Shown in pieces: positions 8,414 to 16,393 of a stretch of DNA of 64,000 nt. Made by a program: the position numbers and the translations under genes. Each line of letters begins with the position of its first letter. Positions within the stretch are counted from its first letter, which is position 1. Below the pieces are notes generated by a model. The model ran no database searches, was not told the origin of the DNA, and saw only the letters and a list, made by a program, of their open reading frames with translations. The DNA is from Miltoncostaea oceani (GTDB taxonomy: Bacteria > Actinomycetota > Thermoleophilia > Miltoncostaeales > Miltoncostaeaceae), in NCBI RefSeq assembly GCF_018141545.1, contig NZ_CP064356.1:2865001-2929000 (forward strand). Direction: 5' to 3'.

Positions 8414-9442
8414 TCACGGTCTCACGGGGTGCTTCTCACCCCGTGAGACCGTCAGCACCTCGGCCACCTGCGCGAGCGTGACGGGTTCGTTCAACAACCC
8501 GGCCACCGGCAGGACGTCACGTGACAGCAGGTCGAGCGCCCGGGCGACCGCATCCGGGGTGTGGTGGTACGACCCGCGCACCGTCACCTCCGAGTAGTGC
8601 AGCGCGTGGGCCGGCAGGTCCACCACGCCACCCGCCGGCACGCCGCCGTGCAGCACCACCTCGCCGCCCGGCCGGGCGAGCAGCACCGCCGCCCGCCAGG
8701 CCTGCGGCCGGCCGACGGCCTCGACCACGAGGTCGGCGCCGCGGCCACCGGGGAGCGCGGCCCGCAGGGCGAGGGCGGCGTCATCGTCGCGGGGGGCGTC
8801 GTGCACGACGTCGACGCCGAACCGCCGCGCCCGGTCCCGCCGCGCGGGGCGGGGGTCGGCCAGGTGGACGCGGTCGCCGCGCCCCGACAGGAGCCCCGCG
8901 AGCAGGGCGCCCTGGACCCCGCCGCCGAGCACCAGCACCTCGCGCCCCGACCCGGGGCCGCACGAGGCGGCCGTGTGGACGGCGCAGGCCAGGGGCTCCG
9001 CGGCCGCGGCGAGCTCGGGCGCGAGGCCCGGGGGCAGCGGGTGGACGTTGCGGGCGACGATCGCGGCGGGCACCCGGACCCGCTCGGCGAAGGCGCCCGT
9101 CAGATACACGAGGTGCGGGCACAGGTTCGGGCGCCCCGCCCGGCAGTCGGCGCAGGAGCCGCACGGGGCCGAGTTGGCGACCACGACGGCGTCGCCCGCG
9201 CGCAGTCCGCGCACGCCCTCCCCCACCGCCTCCACGACCCCGCACATCTCGTGGCCGAGGGGGGCCGGGAGGGGCCCGAGCGCGGGGTGGGCGCCGGCGG
9301 CCATCATCTTCGCGTCGGTCGCGCAGGTGAGCGCGACGGTCACCGCGACCACCGCCTCGTCGGGACCCGGCACGGGGTCGTCGACCTCCTCGAGGCGCAG
9401 ATCCCCGGGTCCGTGGAGGATCAGGGCGCGCACCGGGACCAT
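8414..9442 (-). CDS. Zinc-dependent alcohol dehydrogenase (MDR family)
   Basis: 342-residue medium-chain dehydrogenase/reductase. Catalytic zinc ligands are Cys40 (LTCATD) and the GHE motif at 63-65; the structural zinc site has four cysteines at 94, 97, 100 and 108. A Rossmann motif (LVLGGGVQGALLAGLL) lies in the middle third. The family oxidises alcohols or polyols with NAD(P)+; the substrate cannot be read from sequence. ATG at 9442 is chosen because upstream codons extend past the family's N-terminus. The last 13 codons form the 16-bp hairpin at 8416-8452, an unusual overlap of coding and terminator. Confidence 0.9.
   Translation of the reverse strand: MVPVRALILHGPGDLRLEEVDDPVPGPDEAVVAVTVALTCATDAKMMAAGAHPALGPLPAPLGHEMCGVVEAVGEGVRGLRAGDAVVVANSAPCGSCADCRAGRPNLCPHLVYLTGAFAERVRVPAAIVARNVHPLPPGLAPELAAAAEPLACAVHTAASCGPGSGREVLVLGGGVQGALLAGLLSGRGDRVHLADPRPARRDRARRFGVDVVHDAPRDDDAALALRAALPGGRGADLVVEAVGRPQAWRAAVLLARPGGEVVLHGGVPAGGVVDLPAHALHYSEVTVRGSYHHTPDAVARALDLLSRDVLPVAGLLNEPVTLAQVAEVLTVSRGEKHPVRP
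8416..8452. terminator. Perfect 16-bp hairpin between convergent genes
   Basis: Arms 8416-8431 and 8437-8452 are exact reverse complements with a five-base loop (CTTCT). It follows the stop of the plus-strand gene at 8410 and lies inside the last codons of the minus-strand dehydrogenase, so it could end transcription of the former and fold at the 3' end of the latter. There is no U-tract, which is common in GC-rich bacteria. Confidence 0.7.
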
Positions 9443-9494
9443 GCTACGCCGGGCCCCCAGGCAATAGCATTGCGCCCCGTCGAAGGAGGTCGTC

Positions 9495-10388
9495 ACGCCG
9501 TACCCCGAGCACCTGCGCGACGAGGTCGAGGCCTATCTGGAGGCCCTGGACTTCAGTCCCGCCGACCCCCTCGAGCGCGAGGAGGCCGCCGGCACCGAGG
9601 GCCTCGTCGAGGCGATGCGGCACTCGCTGCTGGCCGGCGGCAAGCGCATCCGGCCGGTCCTGGCGCTCGCCACCTGCGAGGCCCTCGGGCGCGACCCCGC
9701 GGAGCTGATGCCCGCCGCCGCGGCGATCGAGCTGGTGCACACCTACTCCCTGATCCACGACGACCTGCCGGCGATGGACGACGACGACCTCCGGCGGGGG
9801 CGCCCGACGTGCCACAAGCTGTTCGGCGAGGACACCGCGATCCTCGCCGGCGACGCCCTCTTCGCCGAGGCGGTCCGGCTCGTCGCCGAGCGCCAGCCCG
9901 GCGGCGACGCGACCCGCGTCGGGATCCTGCTGGAGATCAGCCGCGCCACCGGCGTGGGCGGCATGGTCGGCGGCCAGTACCTCGACCTCAGCGACGCCGG
10001 CTCGGCGTCGGCGGCGGCGCTGCGGCGGGTCCACGCCCTGAAGACGGGGCGGCTGATGGCCTGCGCGGTGCACTGCGCCCTCGTGCTCGCCCGCCCCGCC
10101 CCCGACGTCGACGCCGCCCTGCGCCTGTTCGCCCGCGAGCTGGGGCTGCTGTTCCAGATCGTCGACGACATCCTCGACGTCGAGGGCTCCGAGGAGGAGC
10201 TCGGCAAGGCCGTCGGGGCGGACGCCGCGCGCGGCAAGGTGACCTACGTCAGCGTGCACGGGCTCGAGGGCGCCCGGCGGCGCGCCGAGGAGGCCCACGC
10301 CCGCGCGCTCGCGGCGCTCGCGACGATGCCGGGGCCGGCGGAGGACCTGGTGGGGATCGCCGACCTCACCTTCGCCCGCCAGCACTGA
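9495..10388 (+). CDS. Polyprenyl (farnesyl/geranylgeranyl) diphosphate synthase, ACG start
   Basis: Condenses isopentenyl diphosphate with allylic diphosphates. Family motifs are intact: GGKRIRP, first aspartate motif DDLPAMDDDD (about residues 89-98) and second motif DDILD (about 224-228). The two extra residues in the first motif are typical of bacterial IspA-type enzymes. No ATG, GTG or TTG lies in frame upstream of residue 41, yet the frame codes a normal N-terminus back to ACG 9495. That ACG stands five bases after a perfect AAGGAGG (9483-9489) and gives the usual length of 297 residues. Its product could feed the hopanoid operon 1.5 kb away. The next gene overlaps its stop (CTGA). Confidence 0.9.
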   Translation, partial: TPYPEHLRDEVEAYLEALDFSPADPLEREEAAGTEGLVEAMRHSLLAGGKRIRPVLALATCEALGRDPAELMPAAAAIELVHTYSLIHDDLPAMDDDDLRRGRPTCHKLFGEDTAILAGDALFAEAVRLVAERQPGGDATRVGILLEISRATGVGGMVGGQYLDLSDAGSASAAALRRVHALKTGRLMACAVHCALVLARPAPDVDAALRLFARELGLLFQIVDDILDVEGSEEELGKAVGADAARGKVTYVSVHGLEGARRRAEEAHARALAALATMPGPAEDLVGIADLTFARQH

Positions 10389-11281
10389 GCGGGTCCGGCC
10401 TGGCCCGCGACGCCGACGCCTGGGGCCTCGCCGAGGGCGACGAGATCGTGCCGGGCCGCCGCGCCGTGCGGCTGCTCGGCGGGGGGCGGCGGTACGAGGC
10501 CTACCTCGCGTGGGACGACGACCTCCACGCGCTCGTCGTCGTGAAGGTGCTCCGGCCGGGCCTCGTCGACGACCCGCCGACGCGGGCCGGGCTGGCGGGG
10601 GAGGTGGACGTCCTCGGCCGGTTGTCGCACCCCGTCATCGTCCGGGCCTTCGGGTCGGACCTCGACGGGCCCCGCCCCCACGTTGTCCTGGAGTTCCTCG
10701 ACGGCCCGCGCCTCTCCACCCTGATCCGCCGGTACGGGGTGGTGGTCGAGCAGCTCCTGCCGCTCGCGCTGCAGATGTGCTCCGCGCTCCACTACATGTC
10801 CCGCCGCGGCGTGCTGCACCTCGACGTCAAGCCGCGCAACATCATCATGGCGGGACCACCGCGGCTGATCGACCTGAGCGTCGCCCGGCACGCCGACGGG
10901 GTCGCCGCGATCACGGGCCCCGTCGGCACCGACGCCTACATGGCCCCCGAGCAGTGCGACCCGTCCCGGTTCCGCGACGTCGGCCCCCCGGCCGACGTGT
11001 GGGGCCTCGGCGTCACCCTCTACGAGGCGCTCACGACGCGCACCCCCTTCCCCGCCGGGACGCCGGACGACCGCTTCCCCCAGCTCCACCACGCCCCCGC
11101 GGCCTTCCCCGACCCGCGGCGGGTGCCGCCCGCCGTGGGCGACGCGGTGATGGCGTGCCTCGACCCCGACCCCGGCGCGCGGCCCACCGCCGCCGCGCTC
11201 GCCGCCACGCTCGAGCCCCTCGTCGACGCGCTCCCGCGCCCGCGCCTCGGCCTCTTCCGCCCCGGTGGGCGCCGCCGCTGA
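10385..11281 (+). CDS. Ser/Thr protein kinase, probable CTG start
   Basis: Single-domain eukaryotic-type kinase of about 298 residues with no transmembrane segment. Visible motifs are the glycine-rich loop LLGGGRRYEAYLAW, VVKVL with the ATP-anchoring Lys, HLDVKPRNI (catalytic loop, HLD for HRD), and APEQC (APE). The metal-binding DFG is replaced by DLS (LIDLSVA), which keeps the Asp. The first ATG/GTG is GTG 10448, but the codons before it (LARDADAWGLAEGDEI) look coding. CTG 10385 overlaps the preceding stop as CTGA, the same geometry as this region's ATGA/GTGA junctions. GTG 10448 is the conservative alternative. Confidence 0.85.
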   Translation: MSGSGLARDADAWGLAEGDEIVPGRRAVRLLGGGRRYEAYLAWDDDLHALVVVKVLRPGLVDDPPTRAGLAGEVDVLGRLSHPVIVRAFGSDLDGPRPHVVLEFLDGPRLSTLIRRYGVVVEQLLPLALQMCSALHYMSRRGVLHLDVKPRNIIMAGPPRLIDLSVARHADGVAAITGPVGTDAYMAPEQCDPSRFRDVGPPADVWGLGVTLYEALTTRTPFPAGTPDDRFPQLHHAPAAFPDPRRVPPAVGDAVMACLDPDPGARPTAAALAATLEPLVDALPRPRLGLFRPGGRRR

Positions 11282-11302
11282 CGCCCCTCCCGTGAGAGCA
11301 CT

Positions 11303-11329
11303 CTCATCCCCGCCTCACGGAGCGCTCAC
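11303..11329 (+). promoter_or_regulatory. PhoB/OmpR-type direct-repeat box
   Basis: CTCAT at 11303, CTCAC at 11314 and CTCAC at 11325 repeat at exactly 11-base intervals, the spacing bound by tandem OmpR/PhoB-family response regulators. The block lies 55-82 bases before the ATG at 11385 and is preceded by the dyad TGAGAGCACTCTCA. A regulator has not been identified in the window. Confidence 0.45.
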
Positions 11330-11384
11330 GACCCGCGCCTAGCCTCGTCCACGACGGTCCGGACGCACCGACGCGGGAGGGACG

Positions 11385-11777
11385 ATGATCGGCAGGCTCG
11401 CAGTGGTCGCCCTCGCGGCGGCCATCATCCTCGGAGGGCTCGCGGCGGGGTTCGCCCTCTCCGACGACGACGGGGCCGGTGACGGCCGCATCGGGGTGGT
11501 CGACCTGCGCCGGGCCGACGACGCCCCGGAGATGGTCGCCATCGACGACGACGAGGGCGCCGGCGACGGCACCCGCGACGGCGACGGCACGGACCGCGGG
11601 GACGACGGCGGGCCGGACAGCCGCGACGGCGACGGCACCCGCGGCGACGACGGCACCCGCGGCGGGGCGACCTCCGTCGCGGCCCCGGCGCCCGCGCCCG
11701 CCCCCGCGGCGTCACCCGCGCCCGCCCCGCGCGCCGCCGGCGGCGACAGCTGGAGCGGCGGCGGCAGCTCCGGCTAG
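11385..11777 (+). CDS. Membrane-anchored or secreted Asp/Gly-rich protein
   Basis: 130-residue protein of unknown function. Residues 1-27 form a hydrophobic signal or anchor (VVALAAAIILGGLAAGFAL). The rest is low complexity: an acidic block rich in Asp, Gly, Arg and Thr (about 28-92), an Ala-Pro linker (about 96-115) and a Ser/Gly tail. It has no catalytic motif. The composition suggests a flexible cell-surface protein, perhaps binding cations. ATG 11385 follows GGGAGGGACG, a good Shine-Dalgarno, and the gene has its own regulatory block upstream and a hairpin downstream. Confidence 0.65.
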   Translation: MIGRLAVVALAAAIILGGLAAGFALSDDDGAGDGRIGVVDLRRADDAPEMVAIDDDEGAGDGTRDGDGTDRGDDGGPDSRDGDGTRGDDGTRGGATSVAAPAPAPAPAASPAPAPRAAGGDSWSGGGSSG

Positions 11778-11798
11778 CCGGCGCCTCCCCCCGAACGA

Positions 11799-11826
11799 CG
11801 CGCGGGCCCCGAGGGGGACCCGCGCG
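11799..11826 (+). terminator. GC-rich hairpin before the hopanoid operon
   Basis: Imperfect stem with CGCGGG and CCCGCG arms around a CCCC/GGGG core, about 25 bases after the stop at 11777. It probably separates this gene from hpnH; a TTAGAGT box at about 11838 may be the operon's -10 element. Confidence 0.45.
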
Positions 11827-11884
11827 GGGATGTTGGGTTAGAGTCGGACGGTCCGCCCGGACCCCGCGGAACCAGGAGCCGACC

Positions 11885-12892
11885 GTGCCGAACCGCCCCC
11901 GCGCACTCGAACTCGGAATGGCGACGTACCTCGTGAAGAAGCGCCTGATCCGGCGCGAGGCCCGCTTTCCGGTGACGCTCATGCTCGAGCCGCTCGAGAT
12001 CTGCAACCTCGCCTGCCACGGGTGCGGCCGCATCCGCGAGTACGCGGACGTCTTCCACAAGCGGATGTCCGTCGAGGAGTGCCTGCGGGTCGCCGAGGAG
12101 GCGGGCGCGCCGATCGTGAACATCCCCGGCGGCGAGCCCATGATCCACAAGCAGATCGACGAGATCGTGAACGGGATCATCGCCCAGGGCCGCTTCGTCT
12201 ACATGTGCACCAACGGCCTGCTGATGGACCGGGCGTTCGGGCGCATCCCGCCGACCGACCACTTCGCGTTCGTCGTGCACCTCGACGGCATGCGCGAGGT
12301 GCACGACGCCGCCGTCGACCGGGCCGGCGTCTTCGACAAGGCCACCGCCCACATGCGGGAGGCCATCGGGCTCGGGTACCGCGTCTGCACCAACACGACC
12401 ATCTACCGGGGCGTCGACGCCGAGGAGTACGTCGAGCTGTTCCGCTTCCTCCGGGACATGGGCGTCGAGGGCTGCATCACCGCCCCCGGCTTCGACTACG
12501 ACTCGGTCACCCACGACCGCGAGCAGTTCCTCGCCCGGCGCGAGTCGCAGGAGCTCTACTCCCGCGTCCACGAGCTGTGCGACCACATGCGGATCCCCTT
12601 CTACAACAACCCCCTCTTCCACGAGTTCCTGCAGGGCAAGCGGGAGTACCGGTGCTCGGCGTGGGCGATGCCGACGTACACGGTCGAGGGCTGGCGGAGC
12701 CCCTGCTACCTGCTCGCCGACGCGCACGTCGGGAGCCTGAAGGAGCTGTACGAGGGGACCGACTGGGAGGCGTACGGCACCGACCGCGACCCCCGGTGCG
12801 CCAACTGCCTGATGCACTGCGGCTACGAGGCGAGCACGATCCTCGACGCGTTCTCCAAGCCCCGGGACCTGGTGGCGCTGGCCCGCTCGTGA
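11885..12892 (+). CDS. hpnH: Adenosyl-hopene transferase (radical SAM)
   Basis: Adds the 5'-deoxyadenosyl group to diploptene, the first step in making C35 bacteriohopane side chains. 335 residues, normal for HpnH. The iron-sulfur cluster motif CX3CX2C is at Cys40, Cys44 and Cys47 (CNLACHGCG), and GGEP (SAM binding) follows near residue 85. A second Cys group near the C-terminus (CANCLMHC) is also typical. GTG 11885 has AGGAG upstream. It is the first gene of a seven-gene operon, and its stop overlaps hpnG by four bases. Confidence 0.96.
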   Translation: MPNRPRALELGMATYLVKKRLIRREARFPVTLMLEPLEICNLACHGCGRIREYADVFHKRMSVEECLRVAEEAGAPIVNIPGGEPMIHKQIDEIVNGIIAQGRFVYMCTNGLLMDRAFGRIPPTDHFAFVVHLDGMREVHDAAVDRAGVFDKATAHMREAIGLGYRVCTNTTIYRGVDAEEYVELFRFLRDMGVEGCITAPGFDYDSVTHDREQFLARRESQELYSRVHELCDHMRIPFYNNPLFHEFLQGKREYRCSAWAMPTYTVEGWRSPCYLLADAHVGSLKELYEGTDWEAYGTDRDPRCANCLMHCGYEASTILDAFSKPRDLVALARS

Positions 12893-13521
12893 TCGCCGTG
12901 GTCTGCGCCGTCCCCGCCGAGCGACGCGCACTGGCGGGGCTCGCCGGCCCCGACGTGACGCTCCACCTCTCCGGCATCGGCGCGCCCGCCGCCGCCCGCA
13001 CCGCGCGCGGGCTGCCGGCGGGCCTGCGCGCGATCGTGTCGGCGGGCTTCTGCGGCGCCCTCGACCCCGCGCTGCGGGTGGGCGACCTGGTCGCCGCCGA
13101 CGTCGTCGCCGACGAGGGGACGGGCGACCGCTTCCCCGCCGACCCCGGCCTGCTCGCCGCCGCGCCGGGGCGCCGCGGCACCCTCGTCACCGCCGTCAGG
13201 CTCGCGCGGACACCCGCCGACCGCGCGCGGCTCGACGGCACGGCCGTCGACCTCGAGAGCGCGGCGCTCGCCCGGGCCGCGGCGGCGGACGGCATCCCGT
13301 TCCTCGCCCTCCGCGCCGTCACCGACGAGTCGCGCCACCGCCTCCCCGACTTCGACCGCCTCATGGACGCCGCGGGGCGCCTCACCCCCGGCGCGGGGCT
13401 CGTCCACTTCGTGCTGCACCCGCGCGAGGTGCCGGCGCTGCTGCGGCTGGGGCCGGCGTCGCGCACCGCCGGCCGGGCGCTGCACGACGGCCTGGAGAGC
13501 CTCCTCGAGGTGGTGCGGTGA
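12889..13521 (+). CDS. hpnG: Hopanoid-associated nucleoside phosphorylase-like protein
   Basis: 210-residue member of the MTA/SAH nucleosidase-like family. In hopanoid synthesis HpnG removes adenine from adenosylhopane to give a ribosylhopane-type intermediate. Visible family features are the ISAGFCGAL-like stretch (IVSAGFCGALDP), the DLVAADVV segment, and DLESAALARAA with the conserved Asp/Glu of the active site, followed by LRAVTDE. It starts with GTG 12889 overlapping the hpnH stop (GTGA) and ends in a GTGA overlap with hpnA, so the genes are probably translationally coupled. Confidence 0.9.
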   Translation: MIAVVCAVPAERRALAGLAGPDVTLHLSGIGAPAAARTARGLPAGLRAIVSAGFCGALDPALRVGDLVAADVVADEGTGDRFPADPGLLAAAPGRRGTLVTAVRLARTPADRARLDGTAVDLESAALARAAAADGIPFLALRAVTDESRHRLPDFDRLMDAAGRLTPGAGLVHFVLHPREVPALLRLGPASRTAGRALHDGLESLLEVVR

Positions 13522-14507
13522 GCCGCCTCGCCCTCGTGACGGGGGCGACGGGGTTCATCGGCGGGCACGTCGCCACCGACCTGATGGCCTCCGGCTGGCG
13601 TGTCCGGGCGCTGGTGCGCGACAACCCGGGGCGCGCGGGACGCCTGCCCGACGGGTGCGAGGCCGCGGCGGGGGACATGTGCGACGCGGCGGCGGTCGCG
13701 CGGGCCGCCCGGGGCGTGGACGCCGTGGTGCACGTCGCCGCCCAGTACTCGCTGGCCCGCGCCCGCGGCGCCCGGGTGGAGCACGACAACGTCGAGGGGA
13801 CGCGCGTCGTGCTCGCCGCCGCGCGCGCCGCCGACGTGCCGATGGTGCACACGTCGTCGGTGGCGACGATCGGCACGCCGCCGGGGGGCGGGCCGGGCGA
13901 CGAGGACACGCCCCTCGACGAGGCGAAGGTCATCGGCGCCTACAAGCGCTCCAAGCTGGCGTCGGAGCGGCTGGCGCTGGCGGCGGCGGAGGAGGGTCAG
14001 CACGTCGTGGTCGTCAACCCGACGGCCCCCGTCGGGCCGGGGGACCACGCGCCCACGCCGACGGGGCGGATCGTCGTGGACTTCCTCGCCGGCCGCATCC
14101 CCGCCTACGTCGACACGGGCCTCAACGTGGTGGACGTCCGCGACGTCGCCGCCGGGCACCGCCTCGCGCTCGAGCGGGGGACCCGCGGGCGCCGGTACAT
14201 CCTCGGCGGCGAGGACATGACGCTGCGCGAGATCCTGCGCGTGCTGGCGGGCCTCAGCGGCCGGCGGGCGCCCCGGGTGCGCATCCCCCACGCGCTCGCC
14301 ATCGCCGTCGCCGCCGTCGACGAGGCCGTCGAGGGCGGCGTGCTCCGCCGCGAGCCGGTCGCCCCGCTCGACGGGGCGCGGATGGCGCGCACCTCCATGT
14401 TCGCGGACGGCGGCCGGGCCCGCTGCGAGCTGGGGGTGCCGTGCTCCCCCGCCCGCCTCGCCCTGGCCGACGCGGTCGACTGGTTCCGGGCCCGCGAGGC
14501 GGCATGA
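13518..14507 (+). CDS. hpnA: Hopanoid-associated sugar epimerase
   Basis: Extended short-chain dehydrogenase/reductase of 329 residues. The NAD(P) motif GATGFIG is at 9-15 and the catalytic YxxxK is Tyr142 to Lys146 (YKRSK). HpnA proteins are found in hopanoid clusters and are thought to act on the sugar-like side chain, but their exact reaction is unproved. The conserved substrate-side motif PTAPVGPGD near residue 175 is present. GTG 13518 overlaps the hpnG stop; the hpnA stop overlaps shc (ATGA at 14504-14507). Confidence 0.92.
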   Translation: MSRLALVTGATGFIGGHVATDLMASGWRVRALVRDNPGRAGRLPDGCEAAAGDMCDAAAVARAARGVDAVVHVAAQYSLARARGARVEHDNVEGTRVVLAAARAADVPMVHTSSVATIGTPPGGGPGDEDTPLDEAKVIGAYKRSKLASERLALAAAEEGQHVVVVNPTAPVGPGDHAPTPTGRIVVDFLAGRIPAYVDTGLNVVDVRDVAAGHRLALERGTRGRRYILGGEDMTLREILRVLAGLSGRRAPRVRIPHALAIAVAAVDEAVEGGVLRREPVAPLDGARMARTSMFADGGRARCELGVPCSPARLALADAVDWFRAREAA

Positions 14508-16393
14508 GCACCGGGGCCGTCCACGACCCCTCCGTCCGGGCCCGCGCCCGGGAGGCGCTCGAGCGGGGCGCGGCGCACCTGCGCGGCATGCGCGCCCCCG
14601 AGGGCTACTGGTGGGCGGAGCTCGAGTCGAACCCGACGATCACGGCGGAGCACGCGTTCATGCTCCACGCCCTCGGGCTCGCCGACGACGCGACCCGGCG
14701 GCGCCTCGCGAACGAGCTGCTGGCCACGCAGGGCGACGACGGCGGCTGGCGGGTCTGGTACTCGGGCCCCGCGGACCTCTCGACGACGGTGGAGGCGTAC
14801 TACGCGCTGAAGCTGTGCGGGGTGCCCGCGGACGACCCGCGAATGGCGGCGGCGCGGGCCGTGGCGCGCGACCTCGGCGGCGTGAACCGCGCCCGCTTCT
14901 TCACGAAGCTCTGGCTGGCGGTGCTCGGCCGGTACCCGTGGGACGCGATCCCGGTGCTGCCCCCCGAGATGATGCTGCTGCCCCCCCGCGCGCCCCTGTC
15001 GCCGTGGCGGTTCGCCTGCTGGGCGCGGGGCACCTTCGTCGCCCTCATGGTGGTGCTGTCGCGGCGTCCCGTGTACGCCCAGCCGACCGGCGTGGACGAG
15101 CTCTTCCTGGAGGAGCCGGGGGCGGGGCCGCCGCCGGGTCCGCGCACCCCCGGCCGGTGGACGCCGTTCCTGGCGTGGACGATGCGCGTCGCACGCGCCT
15201 ACAACCGGCGGCCGGTCCCCGCGCTGCGGCGCCTGTCGGAGGCCCGGGTCGCCCGGTGGATCTGCGAGCGCCAGGAGGCCGACGGGTCGTGGGGCGGCAT
15301 CCAGCCGCCGTGGGTCTACTCGATCCTCGCGCTGCACAGCCTCGGCTACCCCCTCGACCACCCCGTCATCCGGCGCGCGCTCGACGGGTTCGACGACACG
15401 TTCTCGATGCACCTCGACGGCGACCGCCTGCGCATCCAGGCGTGCCTGTCGCCCGTCTGGGACACGGCCCTCGCCGCGGTGGCGCTGGAGGACGCCGGGG
15501 CCGGGGACGGCGACCCGGACCTGGCGGCGGCCCGTGACTGGCTCCTGTCGAAGGAGGTCACCCGCATCGGCGACTGGCGTACCATCCCGCGACGCGGACG
15601 GGCCGGGGGATGGTCGTTCGAGTTCGCGAACGAGTGGTATCCCGACACCGACGACACCGCCGAGGTGCTGATCGCCCTCCGCCGCGCCGGGACCCCCGCC
15701 TCGCACCCCGCGATCCGCCGCGGCGTGGACTGGCTGCTCGCGATGCAGAGCTCGAACGGCGGGTGGGGGGCCTTCGACGTCGACAACGACCACGCGATCA
15801 TGCGGCAGCTCCCCCTCTGCGACTTCGGCGAGGTGATCGACCCGCCGACCGAGGACGTCACGGCCCACGTCGTCGAGGCGCTCCGCGCGTGCGGGGTGCC
15901 CGCCGACCACCCCGCCGTGCGGCGCGGCGTCGCGTACCTGTGGGCGACCCAGCGCGACGACGGCTCGTGGTGGGGGCGCTGGGGCGTCAACCACGTCTAC
16001 GGGACGGGGGCGGCGCTGCCCGCCCTGGCGGCCGCCGGCGAGGACATGGGCGACCCCCGCGTCCGGCGGGCGGTGGACTGGCTCGCGGCGCACCAGAACC
16101 GCGACGGCGGGTGGGGCGAGAGCGTGCTGAGCTACACCGACCCCGCGTGGATCGGGCGCGGCGACTCCACGCCGTCGCAGACCGCGTGGGCGCTGATCGG
16201 CCTGCACGCCGCGGCGCCGCGGCACCCCGCCGTCGCCCATGGGCTGCTGTACCTGGCCGACACGCAGAACCCGGACGGGTCGTGGGACGAGCCGTACTTC
16301 ACGGGGACCGGGTTCCCCGCCGACTTCATGATCCGGTACCACTCGTACCGGCAGGTGTTCCCGGTCAGCGCCCTCGGGCGGCTCGCGCGATGA
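14504..16393 (+). CDS. shc: Squalene-hopene cyclase
   Basis: Cyclises squalene to the pentacyclic hopene/hopanol at the membrane. 629 residues, a normal length. The acid catalyst motif DxDD is DTDD at residues 381-384. Several QW repeats, including GSWGG, GGWGAF, GSWWGRW and GGWGE, are spread through the alpha-alpha barrels. The N-terminal hydrophobic region around 140-190 is the usual membrane-entry area. The DTDD form, not the DCTAE of oxidosqualene cyclases, indicates squalene as substrate. It overlaps both neighbours by four bases. Confidence 0.97.
   Translation: MSTGAVHDPSVRARAREALERGAAHLRGMRAPEGYWWAELESNPTITAEHAFMLHALGLADDATRRRLANELLATQGDDGGWRVWYSGPADLSTTVEAYYALKLCGVPADDPRMAAARAVARDLGGVNRARFFTKLWLAVLGRYPWDAIPVLPPEMMLLPPRAPLSPWRFACWARGTFVALMVVLSRRPVYAQPTGVDELFLEEPGAGPPPGPRTPGRWTPFLAWTMRVARAYNRRPVPALRRLSEARVARWICERQEADGSWGGIQPPWVYSILALHSLGYPLDHPVIRRALDGFDDTFSMHLDGDRLRIQACLSPVWDTALAAVALEDAGAGDGDPDLAAARDWLLSKEVTRIGDWRTIPRRGRAGGWSFEFANEWYPDTDDTAEVLIALRRAGTPASHPAIRRGVDWLLAMQSSNGGWGAFDVDNDHAIMRQLPLCDFGEVIDPPTEDVTAHVVEALRACGVPADHPAVRRGVAYLWATQRDDGSWWGRWGVNHVYGTGAALPALAAAGEDMGDPRVRRAVDWLAAHQNRDGGWGESVLSYTDPAWIGRGDSTPSQTAWALIGLHAAAPRHPAVAHGLLYLADTQNPDGSWDEPYFTGTGFPADFMIRYHSYRQVFPVSALGRLAR

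Noticed and set aside
13655-14503. Extended upstream frame of shc
   Set aside because: The region is the hpnA gene in another frame; the shc ATG at 14504 in an ATGA overlap gives the correct family N-terminus.
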